The notes below the pieces were generated by a model. That model was given only the letters and a program-made list of their open reading frames with translations. It did no database searches and had not been told where the DNA came from. From positions 62,001 to 126,000 of the forward strand of contig CAVVME010000002.1 in NCBI GenBank assembly GCA_963749365.1: 64,000 bases of DNA, in the 5' to 3' direction. Position numbers and translations under genes: made by a program. The stretch comes from WHSW01 sp963749365 (GTDB taxonomy: Bacteria > Actinomycetota > Thermoleophilia > Solirubrobacterales > 70-9). This document shows positions 40,668-48,659 of the stretch, piece by piece (position 1 is the stretch's first letter; each line of letters starts with the position of its first letter).

Positions 40668-42164
40668 ATGGGCCTCGAACCCCTGCTCACCGCGCTCGGC
40701 GAGATCTCCGACCTCGGTCGCGCCCGCGCCCTGCTCGCCTGGGACGAGCGCACCCAGATGCCGGCGCGCGGCGCGGCGATCCGGGCGGAGCAGCTTGCGA
40801 CGCTGACCGGGCTGCGGCATGAGCTGCTCGCCGGCGACCGGCTCGGGCGGCTGATCGACGCGGCCGGGTCCGAGCTCGGGTCGCAGCCACACGACTCCTT
40901 CGAGGCAAGCCTGGTCCGGGTCGCCCGCCGCGAGTGGGAGAAGGCGCGCCGGGTGCCGGCAGAGCTGCGCGCGGAGACGGCCCGGGTCACCTCGATCGCC
41001 GAGCACGCCTGGGAGCGGGCCCGCGAGCAGTCCGATTTCACCGCCTTCCTACCCCACCTCGTGCGGGTGATCGAGCTCCAGCACCGCTACGTCGAGTGCT
41101 TCGAAGCCGATCATCCCTACGACCCGCTGCTCGACGACTACGAGCCCGGGATGCGGACCGCCGAGCTGCGCCCGGTGCTCGCGGCCCTGCGCGACGGGGC
41201 GCTGGCGCTTGTCGGCGAGATCGGCACGAGCTCGGCCGAGCTCGACGACTCGTGCCTGCACGGGGAGTTCGACCTCCCCGCCCAGGCGACGCTGGCGCGG
41301 GCGGTAGTCGCGGCGCTGCCGCTCGAGCCCGATGCCTGGCGCCTCGATCCGACCGTGCATCCGTTCGCGGTCGGGATCGGGATCTCGGACCTGCGAATCA
41401 CGACTCGCTTCGACCCCTCCTACATCGGCACCGGGCTCTGGTCGGTGATTCACGAGGTCGGGCACGCGCTGTATCAAAACGGGATCGCGCCCGAGCTCGA
41501 GCGAACGCCGCTCTGCCGCTCGGCTTCCCTGGGCTTCGACGAGTCCCAGAGCCGGATGTGGGAGAACTGGGTCGGCCGGGGGAGACCCTTCATCGCGCGG
41601 CTGCTGGAGTTGCTTCGCGCCCGCTTCCCGGCTCGGTTCGGGTCGCTCGACGCCGAGTCGGTCTACCGGGCCGCGAACCGGGTTCAGCCGTCGCTGATCC
41701 GGGTCGAGGCCGACGAGGTCACCTACAACCTCCATATCGTCCTGCGCTTCGAGCTCGAGCTGGAGCTGATCGAGGGACGGCTCGCGCCCGCGGACCTGCC
41801 GCAAGCGTGGGCAGCGCGGATGCAGGAGTACTTCGGGCTCGCCGTTCCCGATCATGCCCACGGGGTGCTCCAGGACGTCCACTGGGCCGCTGGATCGTTT
41901 GGGTACTTCCCCACCTACGCGCTCGGCAACGTGATCGCCGGCCAGCTCTGGGAGCTTGCGCAGGCCGAGATCGCAGGACTCGACGGGCTGCTTGCGGCGG
42001 GCGATCTCGAGGCGCTGCGCGGGCTGATGGCCGAGCGCGTATACCGGCACGGCGGCAAGCTCGAGCCCGCCGAGCTGATCGAGCGGGTGGTCGGCGGACC
42101 ACTCGACCCGGCTCCCCTGCTCGGCTACCTGCGAACGAAGTTCGGCGAGCTCTACGGGCTCTGA
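40668..42164 (+). CDS. Carboxypeptidase Taq-type, family M32
   Basis: 498 residues, zinc metallocarboxypeptidase removing C-terminal residues. WSVIHEVGHALYQNGIAPELERTPLCRSASLGFDESQSRMWENWVGRG carries the HEVGH site (residues ~263-267) and the downstream Glu ligand (DESQSR). ALLAWDERTQMPARGAAIRAEQLATL at the N-terminus and LRFDPSYIGTGLW-type, RFELELELIEGRLAPADLPQAWAARMQEYFGLAVPDHAHGVLQDVHWAAGSFGYFPTYALGNVIAGQLW are the M32 landmarks. TAGCTT ends 9 nt before the ATG. It converges with the B12-binding regulator gene and overlaps it by 13 bp. Confidence 0.95.
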   Translation: MGLEPLLTALGEISDLGRARALLAWDERTQMPARGAAIRAEQLATLTGLRHELLAGDRLGRLIDAAGSELGSQPHDSFEASLVRVARREWEKARRVPAELRAETARVTSIAEHAWERAREQSDFTAFLPHLVRVIELQHRYVECFEADHPYDPLLDDYEPGMRTAELRPVLAALRDGALALVGEIGTSSAELDDSCLHGEFDLPAQATLARAVVAALPLEPDAWRLDPTVHPFAVGIGISDLRITTRFDPSYIGTGLWSVIHEVGHALYQNGIAPELERTPLCRSASLGFDESQSRMWENWVGRGRPFIARLLELLRARFPARFGSLDAESVYRAANRVQPSLIRVEADEVTYNLHIVLRFELELELIEGRLAPADLPQAWAARMQEYFGLAVPDHAHGVLQDVHWAAGSFGYFPTYALGNVIAGQLWELAQAEIAGLDGLLAAGDLEALRGLMAERVYRHGGKLEPAELIERVVGGPLDPAPLLGYLRTKFGELYGL

Positions 42165-43078
42165 GCCGGATTCGGCGGCTGCTCGCCCGCCACCCAGGTC
42201 GCCGCCTCGACCGGGCCCCCTGCCAGATGCGCCCCGCCGATCGACCGGGCGTACTCGGCGGTCGCCCCGGCGCCGCCGATCAGCACCGCGTGATATTGGG
42301 CGAGCTCGCGCAGCAGGGCCAGCGCCCGCTCGAATCGGCGGGCCTCGACCGCGGAGACGATCACGGCAGCCGAATCGAGGCGCTGAGCGGTCTCACCGAT
42401 CGTGCGCGTAGGCATGTCTGCACCGAGGAACGCGATCCTCCACCCGTGCTCACGGATCGCGAGACCGAATGCGATCAAGCCGAGATCGTGGCGCTCTCCC
42501 GGGGGGCAGGCGAGCAGGGCGAGTGGGCCGGTGCCCGTACCCCAGCCGCGGGCGAGGCCGAGCAGCCGCGCGCGCAGCAACTCGGTCGCGAAGTGCTCCT
42601 CGGCGACCGTGACCTCCCCGCGAGCCCAGCCCGCGCCGAGCTCCGCCAGCGCCGGCAGGAAGAGGGCCGAGAGCGTGGACTGGAGCGTGAACCCTCCCAG
42701 GGCCTGGTCGACGATCGCGTTCGCCGCGGCCTCGTCGAATGCCTTGATCGCGTCCAGCAACAGCTCGACCTCGCGGTCGAGGACCTGGTGGCCGACGGGC
42801 GCCGGCACGGAGGCTCCGGCACCCGCGTGCTCGGGGGCATCGCGGGCGAGCTTCGCGGCCTCGGCCGCTGAGAGTCCCTGGTCCAAGAGCGCGGTCATCG
42901 CGCGCACCCGCGCCTCGTCGACTCCCGAGTAGAGCCGGTACCCGCCGGCGGAGCGATCCGGCTCCAGCAGCGCGTACCGCCGTTCCCAGGCCCGCAGGGT
43001 CTCGGGTCGCACGCCGACTCGACGGCTGAGCTCCCCGATCCTGACCGGCCCCTGCGTCTCCGCCGCTTGCGCTCTCAC
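42152..43078 (-). CDS. MerR-type regulator with B12-binding domain (CarH/LitR type)
   Basis: 308 residues. The N-terminal MerR helix-turn-helix is VRIGELSRRVGVRPETLRAWERRYALLEPDRSAGGYRLYSGVDEARVRAM. A helical 'B12 cap' domain follows: LGAGWARGEVTVAEEHFATELLRARLLG (W...EEH pattern of CarH). The cobalamin-binding domain has ACPPGERHDLGLIAFGLAIREHGWRIAFLGADMPTRTIGE (E-x-H-x-x-G). By analogy with CarH/LitR it binds adenosylcobalamin and releases DNA in light. The divergent gene set at 43170 is its likely target: a dyad lies in that promoter spacer. Confidence 0.92.
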   Translation of the reverse strand: MRAQAAETQGPVRIGELSRRVGVRPETLRAWERRYALLEPDRSAGGYRLYSGVDEARVRAMTALLDQGLSAAEAAKLARDAPEHAGAGASVPAPVGHQVLDREVELLLDAIKAFDEAAANAIVDQALGGFTLQSTLSALFLPALAELGAGWARGEVTVAEEHFATELLRARLLGLARGWGTGTGPLALLACPPGERHDLGLIAFGLAIREHGWRIAFLGADMPTRTIGETAQRLDSAAVIVSAVEARRFERALALLRELAQYHAVLIGGAGATAEYARSIGGAHLAGGPVEAATWVAGEQPPNPAQSP

Positions 43079-43100
43079 CGCTCTAACTTTAGACGAACAC

Positions 43101-43130
43101 TTGACAGCATGCGTGGCCAGATGCTAGAAC
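43101..43130 (+). promoter_or_regulatory. Sigma-A type promoter with MerR-like dyad in the spacer
   Basis: TTGACA (43101-43106), 18 nt, TAGAAC (43125-43130). The spacer holds AGCAT-N10-ATGCT (43106-43125), the typical position of MerR-family sites. A further dyad, CTGTA-N9-TACAG, lies just downstream (43141-43159). Confidence 0.6.
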
Positions 43131-43169
43131 ACCCATAACACTGTACGAACTTTCTACAGGAGTGATCGA

Positions 43170-43397
43170 ATGACATCCACCCCTATCACCGAGCGCGGGC
43201 CGACCGACACCGAGTCGACGCTCTCGCGAACCGGCCGTGCCCGGGCGCTGTTTCTGATCGCCGCGCTGCTGTCCTTCGCAGCGTCGGTGGTGCTCTACTT
43301 CGGCGGCGACGAGACCGAGGGGATTTTCGTCGGCCTCTGGGTCCCGTCGATTCTCGCGCTCGGCACCTTCCTCGCCCCGACGGACGGGCGCCGATGA
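43170..43397 (+). CDS. Small two-helix membrane protein
   Basis: 75 residues. After a polar N-terminus (MTSTPITERGPTDTESTLSRTGRAR), two membrane segments follow: ALFLIAALLSFAASVVLYFGG (~27-46) and FVGLWVPSILALGTFLAP (~51-69), with a short DGRR tail. No family recognised. It is the first gene after the MerR-type promoter. The stop overlaps the next ATG by 4 nt. The divergent B12-binding regulator suggests light or B12 control, an inference. Confidence 0.7.
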   Translation: MTSTPITERGPTDTESTLSRTGRARALFLIAALLSFAASVVLYFGGDETEGIFVGLWVPSILALGTFLAPTDGRR

Positions 43398-43591
43398 ACG
43401 CGGCGGGGATCTTCGTCCTCGGCATCGTTGTGTTCGCGGTCGTCGCCACCGCTTGCGGCCTGATCGTCTACGGGATCGTCACCGAGCGCCGCGAGCGCAA
43501 GGGCCTCGAGGCCGAGCAGGACCACCCGCTCGAGGCCGAGACCGTGGTCACCTCGCAGCGAGGCGAGACCCACGCGTTGCGGGCAAGTTAG
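43394..43591 (+). CDS. Small single-pass membrane protein
   Basis: 65 residues. One membrane segment (AAGIFVLGIVVFAVVATACGLIVYGIV, ~3-29) is followed by a charged cytoplasmic tail (TERRERKGLEAEQDHPLEAETVVTSQRGE). It starts within the last codons of the preceding gene (ATGA overlap) and ends 2 nt before the SRPBCC gene, so it is part of the same operon. Possibly a partner of the two-helix protein; function unknown. Confidence 0.7.
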   Translation: MNAAGIFVLGIVVFAVVATACGLIVYGIVTERRERKGLEAEQDHPLEAETVVTSQRGETHALRAS

Positions 43592-43593
43592 CC

Positions 43594-44082
43594 GTGGCCC
43601 GCTACGTCGGATCCGTTCAATCGCCGATCTCCCCCGAGCAGGCGTTCGACTACCTTGCCGACTTCAGCTCGGTCGCCGAGTGGGACCCGAGCGCCGTCAG
43701 GGCGCGGATGCTCGCCGATGCACCGGGTCCGGGAACCGAGTTCGAGGTCGTGGTGCGGTTCGCCGGCCGCGAGATGCCGTTGCGCTATCGCACGGTCACC
43801 TTCGAGCGCCCGCATCGGCTCGTCCTGCGGGCCGAGACCTCGACCGTGGTCTCCGAGGACACGATCACGGTCCGAGCGGCGCCCGACGGCGGGTCCGTGC
43901 TCACCTATGAAGCCGAGCTGAGGCCGAAGGGTCCGATGCGCCTCGCCGACCCGGTCCTCGGCCTGCTCTTCAGACGGCTCGGCGACAACGCCGCCGCCGG
44001 CCTGCGGGAGAAGCTCCGGGCAACGATGCCGAGAAAAACGGGCGGCGCCGCCTCGGCGCCGCCCCTCGAGGCACAAACGTAA
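43594..44082 (+). CDS. SRPBCC-family protein
   Basis: 162 residues. MARYVGSVQSPISPEQAFDYLADFSSVAEWDPSAVRARMLADAPGPGTEFEVVVRFAGREMPLRYRTVTFERPHRLVLRAETSTVVSEDTITVRA is the START/Bet v1-like pattern (S-P-E-x-AF-DYLADF...W), with a long C-terminal helix. It would bind a hydrophobic ligand, possibly a lipid or carotenoid-type molecule given the CarH-like regulator. GTG start, 2 nt after the previous stop. Its last codons contain the hairpin of the cold-shock gene's terminator. Confidence 0.85.
   Translation: MARYVGSVQSPISPEQAFDYLADFSSVAEWDPSAVRARMLADAPGPGTEFEVVVRFAGREMPLRYRTVTFERPHRLVLRAETSTVVSEDTITVRAAPDGGSVLTYEAELRPKGPMRLADPVLGLLFRRLGDNAAAGLREKLRATMPRKTGGAASAPPLEAQT
44034..44064 (-). terminator. 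Terminator of the cold-shock gene, lying inside the SRPBCC coding region
   Basis: GGGCGGCGCCG and CGGCGCCGCCC form a perfect 11-bp stem with a 3-nt loop (44064-44040). On the reverse strand it is followed by a TTTTT run (44038-44034). It encodes residues of the SRPBCC C-terminus on the other strand. Confidence 0.85.
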
Positions 44083-44089
44083 GCCAAAG

Positions 44090-44287
44090 CTAGATCGTCC
44101 GCACGTTGATCGCTCGCGGCCCCTTGTCGCTCTCCTCGGACTCGTAGTCGACCTTCGCGCCGTCGGCAAGGGCGCCGCCGCCCTCGACCTGGCTCTGATG
44201 GACGAAGAGGTCGCGTCCCGCCTCATCGGGAGTGATGAAGCCGAAGCCCTTCTCGTGGTTGAACCACTTGACCGTTCCTGTTGCCAT
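44090..44287 (-). CDS. Cold-shock protein, CspA family
   Basis: 65-residue RNA chaperone. MATGTVKWFNHEKGFGFITPDEAGRDLFVHQSQVEGGGALADGAKVDYESEESDKGPRAINVRTI has the RNP-1 (KGFGFI) and RNP-2 (DLFVH) motifs of the OB fold. The ATG at 44287 was chosen because GGAGGG lies 7 nt upstream; the open frame's earlier ATG lacks family similarity. Its terminator is inside the convergent SRPBCC gene. A long leader (to about 44390) could carry a temperature-dependent structure, but none is evident by eye. Confidence 0.96.
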   Translation of the reverse strand: MATGTVKWFNHEKGFGFITPDEAGRDLFVHQSQVEGGGALADGAKVDYESEESDKGPRAINVRTI

Positions 44288-44396
44288 TCTGTTCTGTCCC
44301 TCCAGGGAACTCACGTGCTGCGGTGCGAAGGAACCCCGGTGAGGACGCCCGCGTACTGCTGCGCACTGTTTTACCGGGCGGCAGGGTAGCTGAGTC

Positions 44397-45860
44397 TCAC
44401 GAGGAGGCGCGCGCAGGCTCGGGCTCGCCGAGCTCGACGTGGGCGCGGCTGTCGCGATTGCGAATCAACACCAGCGTCGCCAGCAACCCGAGCAGTGCGA
44501 CCCCCGCACCGACCAGGAAGGCGTCCCCGTAGCCGTCCGCGAGCACGCTCGGCGACGGCGGCGCACCGGTCGCCGTCGCGGCGTCGTTGATCTGGGTGAA
44601 GGCGACGGTCGAGAGCACCGCGAGCCCGAGCGCGCCGCCGACCTGCTGGCTGGTGTTGATCAGCCCGCTCGCGAGACCCGCCTCGTGCTCGGCGACCCCT
44701 GAGACCGCAGCGATCGTCTGCGGCACGAACGCGAACCCGAGCCCGACCGCGGCGACCAGCGACGGTCCGAGAACGTCGGCCAGGAACCCGCCGCCGGCCG
44801 AGATCTGGCTGAACCAGACCAGCCCCGCGGCGATCAGCAGCATGCCGGTCGCGAGCACGGGCTTGAAGCCGATCTTGGTCACGAGCGCGGACGCGACCCC
44901 GGCGGCGAGGATGATCGATACCGCCAGCGGCAGGTACGACACCCCTGCCTTGATCGCGCTGTAGCCGAGCACGTTCTGCATGTAGAGGGAGATGAAGAAG
45001 AACATCGAGAACAGCGAGGCGCCGGTGAGCACGCCGACCACGTTGGCGCCGGTCAGGGTGCGCAGCCGGAAGATCGAGAACGGAACCAGCGGCGAGGCGG
45101 AGCGACGCTCGATCGCGACGAAGGCGCCGAGCAGGACGATCGCCGCGCCGAGCAGGCCGATGGTCTGACCCGAGCCCCAGCCGGCGTCGGGGGCCTCGAC
45201 CAGCGCGTAGACGAGGACCGAGAGCCCCGCGGTGACGCTGACCGCGCCGGCGAAGTCGAACGCCCGCGTCTCGCTCTCGGCTCGGCTCTCGGCAATCAGC
45301 GAGGGGGCGAGGGCCGCGGCGAGGATGCCGATCGGCACGTTCACCCACAACACCCACTCCCAGCCCAGGTACTCGGTCAGAACGCCGCCGAGCAGGACGC
45401 CCGCCGCGCCCCCGGCCCCTGCCACCGCGCCCCAGACACCGAGCGCCTTGTTGCGCTCGGATCCGTCGCGGAACGTGGTGGTGACGATCGAGAGCGCCGC
45501 CGGGGAGAGGATCGCGGCGCCGAGGCCCTGGATCGCGCGGGCGGCGATCAGCGCACCCTCGCTCTCGGCGAACCCGCCGGCGAGCGATGCGAGCGCGAAC
45601 AGGACCAGTCCGGCCATGAACACCCGGCGCCGGCCGAGCAGGTCCGCGAGCCGTCCTCCGAGCAGCAGGAAGCCACCGAAAGTGAGCACGTAGGCGTTGA
45701 CGACCCACGGGAGGTCGTCCTGGGAGAAGGTCAGCGACTCGCCGATCGTCGGCAGGGCTACGTTGACGATCGAGGCGTCGAGGATGACGACGAACTGGGC
45801 CATCGCCAGCAACGCCAGCGCGATCCATCTGCGGCTCTCGAATTGCTGGGCTGTGGTCAT
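44397..45860 (-). CDS. MFS drug-exporter, DHA2 (EmrB/QacA) type
   Basis: 487 residues, 14 membrane segments. ALLAMAQFVVILDASIVNVALPTIGESL (motif D1 of DHA2) opens it, then GGRLADLLGRRRVFMAGLVLFALASLAGG (motif A, between TM2 and TM3), RAIQGLGAAILSPAALSIV (motif B), and GPSLVAAVGLGFAFVPQTIAA / SGLINTSQQVGGALGLAVLS (late motifs). It probably exports hydrophobic drugs using the proton gradient. The tail is acidic. A divergent TetR gene with two operators between them indicates substrate-induced control. Confidence 0.93.
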   Translation of the reverse strand: MTTAQQFESRRWIALALLAMAQFVVILDASIVNVALPTIGESLTFSQDDLPWVVNAYVLTFGGFLLLGGRLADLLGRRRVFMAGLVLFALASLAGGFAESEGALIAARAIQGLGAAILSPAALSIVTTTFRDGSERNKALGVWGAVAGAGGAAGVLLGGVLTEYLGWEWVLWVNVPIGILAAALAPSLIAESRAESETRAFDFAGAVSVTAGLSVLVYALVEAPDAGWGSGQTIGLLGAAIVLLGAFVAIERRSASPLVPFSIFRLRTLTGANVVGVLTGASLFSMFFFISLYMQNVLGYSAIKAGVSYLPLAVSIILAAGVASALVTKIGFKPVLATGMLLIAAGLVWFSQISAGGGFLADVLGPSLVAAVGLGFAFVPQTIAAVSGVAEHEAGLASGLINTSQQVGGALGLAVLSTVAFTQINDAATATGAPPSPSVLADGYGDAFLVGAGVALLGLLATLVLIRNRDSRAHVELGEPEPARASS

Positions 45861-45895
45861 CGTTGCTCCTCCGCTGCGCTCTGCTCTGCCATAAT

Positions 45896-45911
45896 CGGAA
45901 GTGGAGTTCCG
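45896..45911. promoter_or_regulatory. TetR-type operator 1
   Basis: CGGAA-GTGGAG-TTCCG, a dyad with 5-bp arms and 6-bp centre in the MFS-TetR divergent gap. Confidence 0.7.
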
Positions 45912-45931
45912 CTTTCGGTTGAGGGACTATA

Positions 45932-45947
45932 CGGAATCGGAGTTCCG
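45932..45947. promoter_or_regulatory. TetR-type operator 2
   Basis: CGGAA-TCGGAG-TTCCG, the same arms 36 bp further on. Shared arms and near-identical centres (GTGGAG/TCGGAG) indicate one regulator binding both. Confidence 0.7.
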
Positions 45948-46017
45948 TTTGAAGTGCGGTCGGTCACACAGCCCCGACCGCTCCCGCGCTAGAACCGATC
46001 CAGCGATCAGAGGGGAA

Positions 46018-46602
46018 ATGGCAACCGCCGCCAAGCCGCCGCAAGCCGCACCTCGCGCCCAGCGTGCCGATGCGCGCCGGAACCGCGAGAAGGTGCTCGA
46101 GGCCGCTCGCGAGCGCTTCGCGCTGCAGGGGCTCGAGACGCAGATGGACGACATCGCCAGCGCCGCCGGGGTCGGGGTCGGCACCGTCTATCGGCACTTC
46201 CCAACCAAGGAGGACCTGCTCCAGGCGCTTGCCGACGACCGCTTCGAGGGCCTGGCGGCCGCGGCCCGCGAGGCGCTCGAGGTCAGTGACGCCTGGCAGG
46301 GCTTCGTCGAGTTCATGACCTACTCCGCCCGGGTGATGGCCGAGGATCGCGCCCTCTCGGAGGCAATGGACCAGCTCCCCGGTCTCTGCCGCAGCTCCGC
46401 TGAGCGGGTCGAGATGCTCGCCCTCTCCGGTGAGGTCGTCGCCCGGGCCCAGGCCAGCGGCGACCTTCGTCCCGACCTCGTGCCGGAGGACATCCCGGCG
46501 CTGGTGTGTGGCCTGGGTCGCGCGGTGCGCTCGGAGGTCGAGCGTCCGACGATGAGCTGGCCGCGCTTCCTCGAGATCATGCTCGCCGGTCTGCGCGCCT
46601 GA
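46018..46602 (+). CDS. TetR-family repressor of the divergent exporter
   Basis: 194 residues. The helix-turn-helix is RREKVLEAARERFALQGLETQMDDIASAAGVGVGTVYRHFPTKEDLLQAL (~25-70), with the C-terminal ligand domain carrying helices FEGLAAAAREALEVSDAWQGFVEFMTYSARVMAEDRALSEAMDQL. ATG at 46018 was chosen because it is preceded by AGAGGGG; the open frame's earlier start has a Ser/Arg-rich shadow sequence. It lies 157 bp from the MFS start, the two operators being in this gap. The ligand is unknown. Confidence 0.92.
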   Translation: MATAAKPPQAAPRAQRADARRNREKVLEAARERFALQGLETQMDDIASAAGVGVGTVYRHFPTKEDLLQALADDRFEGLAAAAREALEVSDAWQGFVEFMTYSARVMAEDRALSEAMDQLPGLCRSSAERVEMLALSGEVVARAQASGDLRPDLVPEDIPALVCGLGRAVRSEVERPTMSWPRFLEIMLAGLRA

Positions 46603-46616
46603 CCCTGGCGGACGAA

Positions 46617-46622
46617 TAGGTT
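46617..46622 (+). promoter_or_regulatory. -10 element for the CoA-transferase gene
   Basis: TAGGTT ends 8 nt before the ATG at 46631, near-leaderless. Confidence 0.4.
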
Positions 46623-46630
46623 TCGCGGCG

Positions 46631-47947
46631 ATGGCCGCCTCGGAGCTGACGCCCGACGAGGCCGCAGCGCTGCTGCGACCGACCGACACGCTCGGGATCC
46701 CGCTCGGTCCCGGTCAGCCGCCCGCCTTCCTCGAGGCGCTCGGGCGCCGCGACGACTGGACCGAGCTGCGAATCGGCAGCGCGCTGCTGCTCGCCTGGTC
46801 GGAGGCCTACAAGCACCCCAACGTCCACCTGCTCTCGGGATTCTTCGGCCCGGTCGAGCGGGCGCTGCGCGACCAGGGCGCCAACATCGGCTTTGCGCCC
46901 GCTGACTTTCGCCGCTTCGCACCGCTGCTCGAGCAGCAACGACCGCGGGTGATGGCGACCGTCGCGACACCCCCCGATGAAGGGGGGTGGTGCAGCCTCT
47001 CGCTGCACGGCGGCGGCACCCAGGCCGAGCTCGAGCGCGCCGGCTCAGACCCCGAACGGCTGCTCGTCGTCGAGGCCTCGCCACGCTTCCCCCGCACCCT
47101 CGGCCTCCCACCGCAGCACCGCCACGCCCTCCACCTCGACCAGATCGACGTCCTCGTCGCCAGCGAAGCGCCGCCCTTCGCGCTCCCCGAATCCGAGCCC
47201 GGACCGATCGACGAGGCGATCGCCGCCCACGCACGCGCGTTCATACCCGAGGGGGCCACGCTGCAGACCGGGATCGGCGGCGTGCCCTCGGCGATCGTCG
47301 GCCGGCTCGCCGACGGGGAGGGCGGCGACTACGGCGTTCACTCGGAGATGTTCACCAACGGGCTGATGAAGCTGCACCAGTCGGGCAAGGTGACGAACCG
47401 CAAGGGTCAGTTCGACGGGGTCTCGGTCGCGACCTTCGCCGGCGGCTCGGAGGACCTCTACGCGTGGCTCGACGGCAACGACGAGGTCGCCTTTCTCCCG
47501 GTCGAGGTCGTCAACTCACCCGACCTGATCGCCCGCAATCGGTCGATGGTGACGATCAACGGGGCGCTCGGGGTCGACGTCCACGGTCAGGTCGTCGCCG
47601 ACACAATCGCCGGCCTGCAGTACTCGGGGATCGGCGGCCACGAGGACTTCATCTCCGGGGCCGCCCTCGCCTTGGAGGATCGCTCGCTGATCTGTCTGCC
47701 CTCCACCTACGGATCGGGCGACGGGCGAGGGTCGCGAATCGTGCCGGGCTTCGGCGCCGGGGCGGTGATCACCACTCCACGGCACCAGGTCGACGTGATC
47801 GTGACCGAGCATGGAGCCGCCGAGCTGCAGGGACTGACCGTCCACCAACGCGGCGCCGCCCTGGCCGAGATCGCGCACCCGGACTTCCGCGACGAGCTGC
47901 GGGAGGCCGCCGAGCGCGCCTCCGGCGGCCGTTCGCCGATCGCCTAG
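46631..47947 (+). CDS. Acetyl-CoA hydrolase/CoA-transferase family protein
   Basis: 438 residues, of the 4-hydroxybutyrate CoA-transferase/acetyl-CoA hydrolase group. FIPEGATLQTGIGGVPSAIVGRLAD and GGDYGVHSEMFTNGLMKLHQSGKVTN carry the catalytic Glu (HSEMF) which forms the glutamyl-CoA intermediate. FLPVEVVNSPDLIARNRSMVTINGALGVDVHGQVVADTIAGLQYSGIGGHEDFISGA is the C-terminal CoA-binding block. The acyl substrate is unknown. Its gene ends 4 nt before the ZIP-like gene. Confidence 0.9.
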   Translation: MAASELTPDEAAALLRPTDTLGIPLGPGQPPAFLEALGRRDDWTELRIGSALLLAWSEAYKHPNVHLLSGFFGPVERALRDQGANIGFAPADFRRFAPLLEQQRPRVMATVATPPDEGGWCSLSLHGGGTQAELERAGSDPERLLVVEASPRFPRTLGLPPQHRHALHLDQIDVLVASEAPPFALPESEPGPIDEAIAAHARAFIPEGATLQTGIGGVPSAIVGRLADGEGGDYGVHSEMFTNGLMKLHQSGKVTNRKGQFDGVSVATFAGGSEDLYAWLDGNDEVAFLPVEVVNSPDLIARNRSMVTINGALGVDVHGQVVADTIAGLQYSGIGGHEDFISGAALALEDRSLICLPSTYGSGDGRGSRIVPGFGAGAVITTPRHQVDVIVTEHGAAELQGLTVHQRGAALAEIAHPDFRDELREAAERASGGRSPIA

Positions 47948-47951
47948 CCCG

Positions 47952-48659
47952 GTGCTCGAGGCGGCGTTCTGGGGGCTGGTCGGCGGGCTCGCCCTGGTGA
48001 TCGGCGCGGTCGCCGCGCTGACCCTGCGCCCCTCGGCCCGAGCGGTGGCGTTTGTGATGGCGTTCGGCGCCGGGGTCCTGATCAGCGCCGTCGCCTACGA
48101 CCTAACCCAGGAGGCGTTCGAGCTCGGCGGCGGCGATTCGGTCGCGGCGGGGTTGGCCGGCGGATCGATCGTCTACGCGGCGCTCTACAAGCTCGTCAAC
48201 CGCCGCCGCTCGACGGGGCCCGAAGCCGAGGGACGGGCGCTCGCGCTCGGCGCGCTGCTCGACGGGATCCCCGAGTCGGCGGCGATCGGACTGACGCTGC
48301 TCGCAGGCGGCGGGGTCAGCGTCTCCTTCCTCGTCGCCGTCTTTCTCTCCAACCTTCCCGAGAGCGTCTCGGCCTCCTACGACTTCGAGCAGGCGGGCCG
48401 AAGCCCGGGTCGGATCGTCGCTATCTGGCTCGTGATCGCCGCTGCGAGCGCGCTGGCGGCCGCGGTCGGCTATCAGCTCCTCGGGGGCGGCTCGGCCGAT
48501 CTTCAGGCAGCGACCAAGGCGTTCGCCGGCGGCGCGATCCTGACCATGCTCGCCACCGAGATGGTCCCGGACGCGTTCAGGGAGAGCGGCAACTCGATCG
48601 CCGTTGGGCTCGTCACCGTGCTCGGCTTCGCCCTCGCGGCGCTGCTGACTTCGGCCTAG
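47952..48659 (+). CDS. ZIP-type metal transporter-like membrane protein
   Basis: 235 residues, about eight membrane segments. ALGALLDGIPESAAIGLTLLAGGGVSVSFLVAVFLSNLPESVSASYDFEQAGR corresponds to ZIP TM4-TM5, where the usual HNxPEG and HEIPHE motifs bind metal; here they read DGIPES and NLPES, so several metal-binding His are missing. Other blocks match (FGAGVLISAVAYDLTQEAF, FAGGAILTMLATEMVPDAFRESG). The metal, if any, is uncertain. GTG start 4 nt after the CoA-transferase stop; its stop overlaps the convergent SDR stop by 4 bp. Confidence 0.75.
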   Translation: MLEAAFWGLVGGLALVIGAVAALTLRPSARAVAFVMAFGAGVLISAVAYDLTQEAFELGGGDSVAAGLAGGSIVYAALYKLVNRRRSTGPEAEGRALALGALLDGIPESAAIGLTLLAGGGVSVSFLVAVFLSNLPESVSASYDFEQAGRSPGRIVAIWLVIAAASALAAAVGYQLLGGGSADLQAATKAFAGGAILTMLATEMVPDAFRESGNSIAVGLVTVLGFALAALLTSA

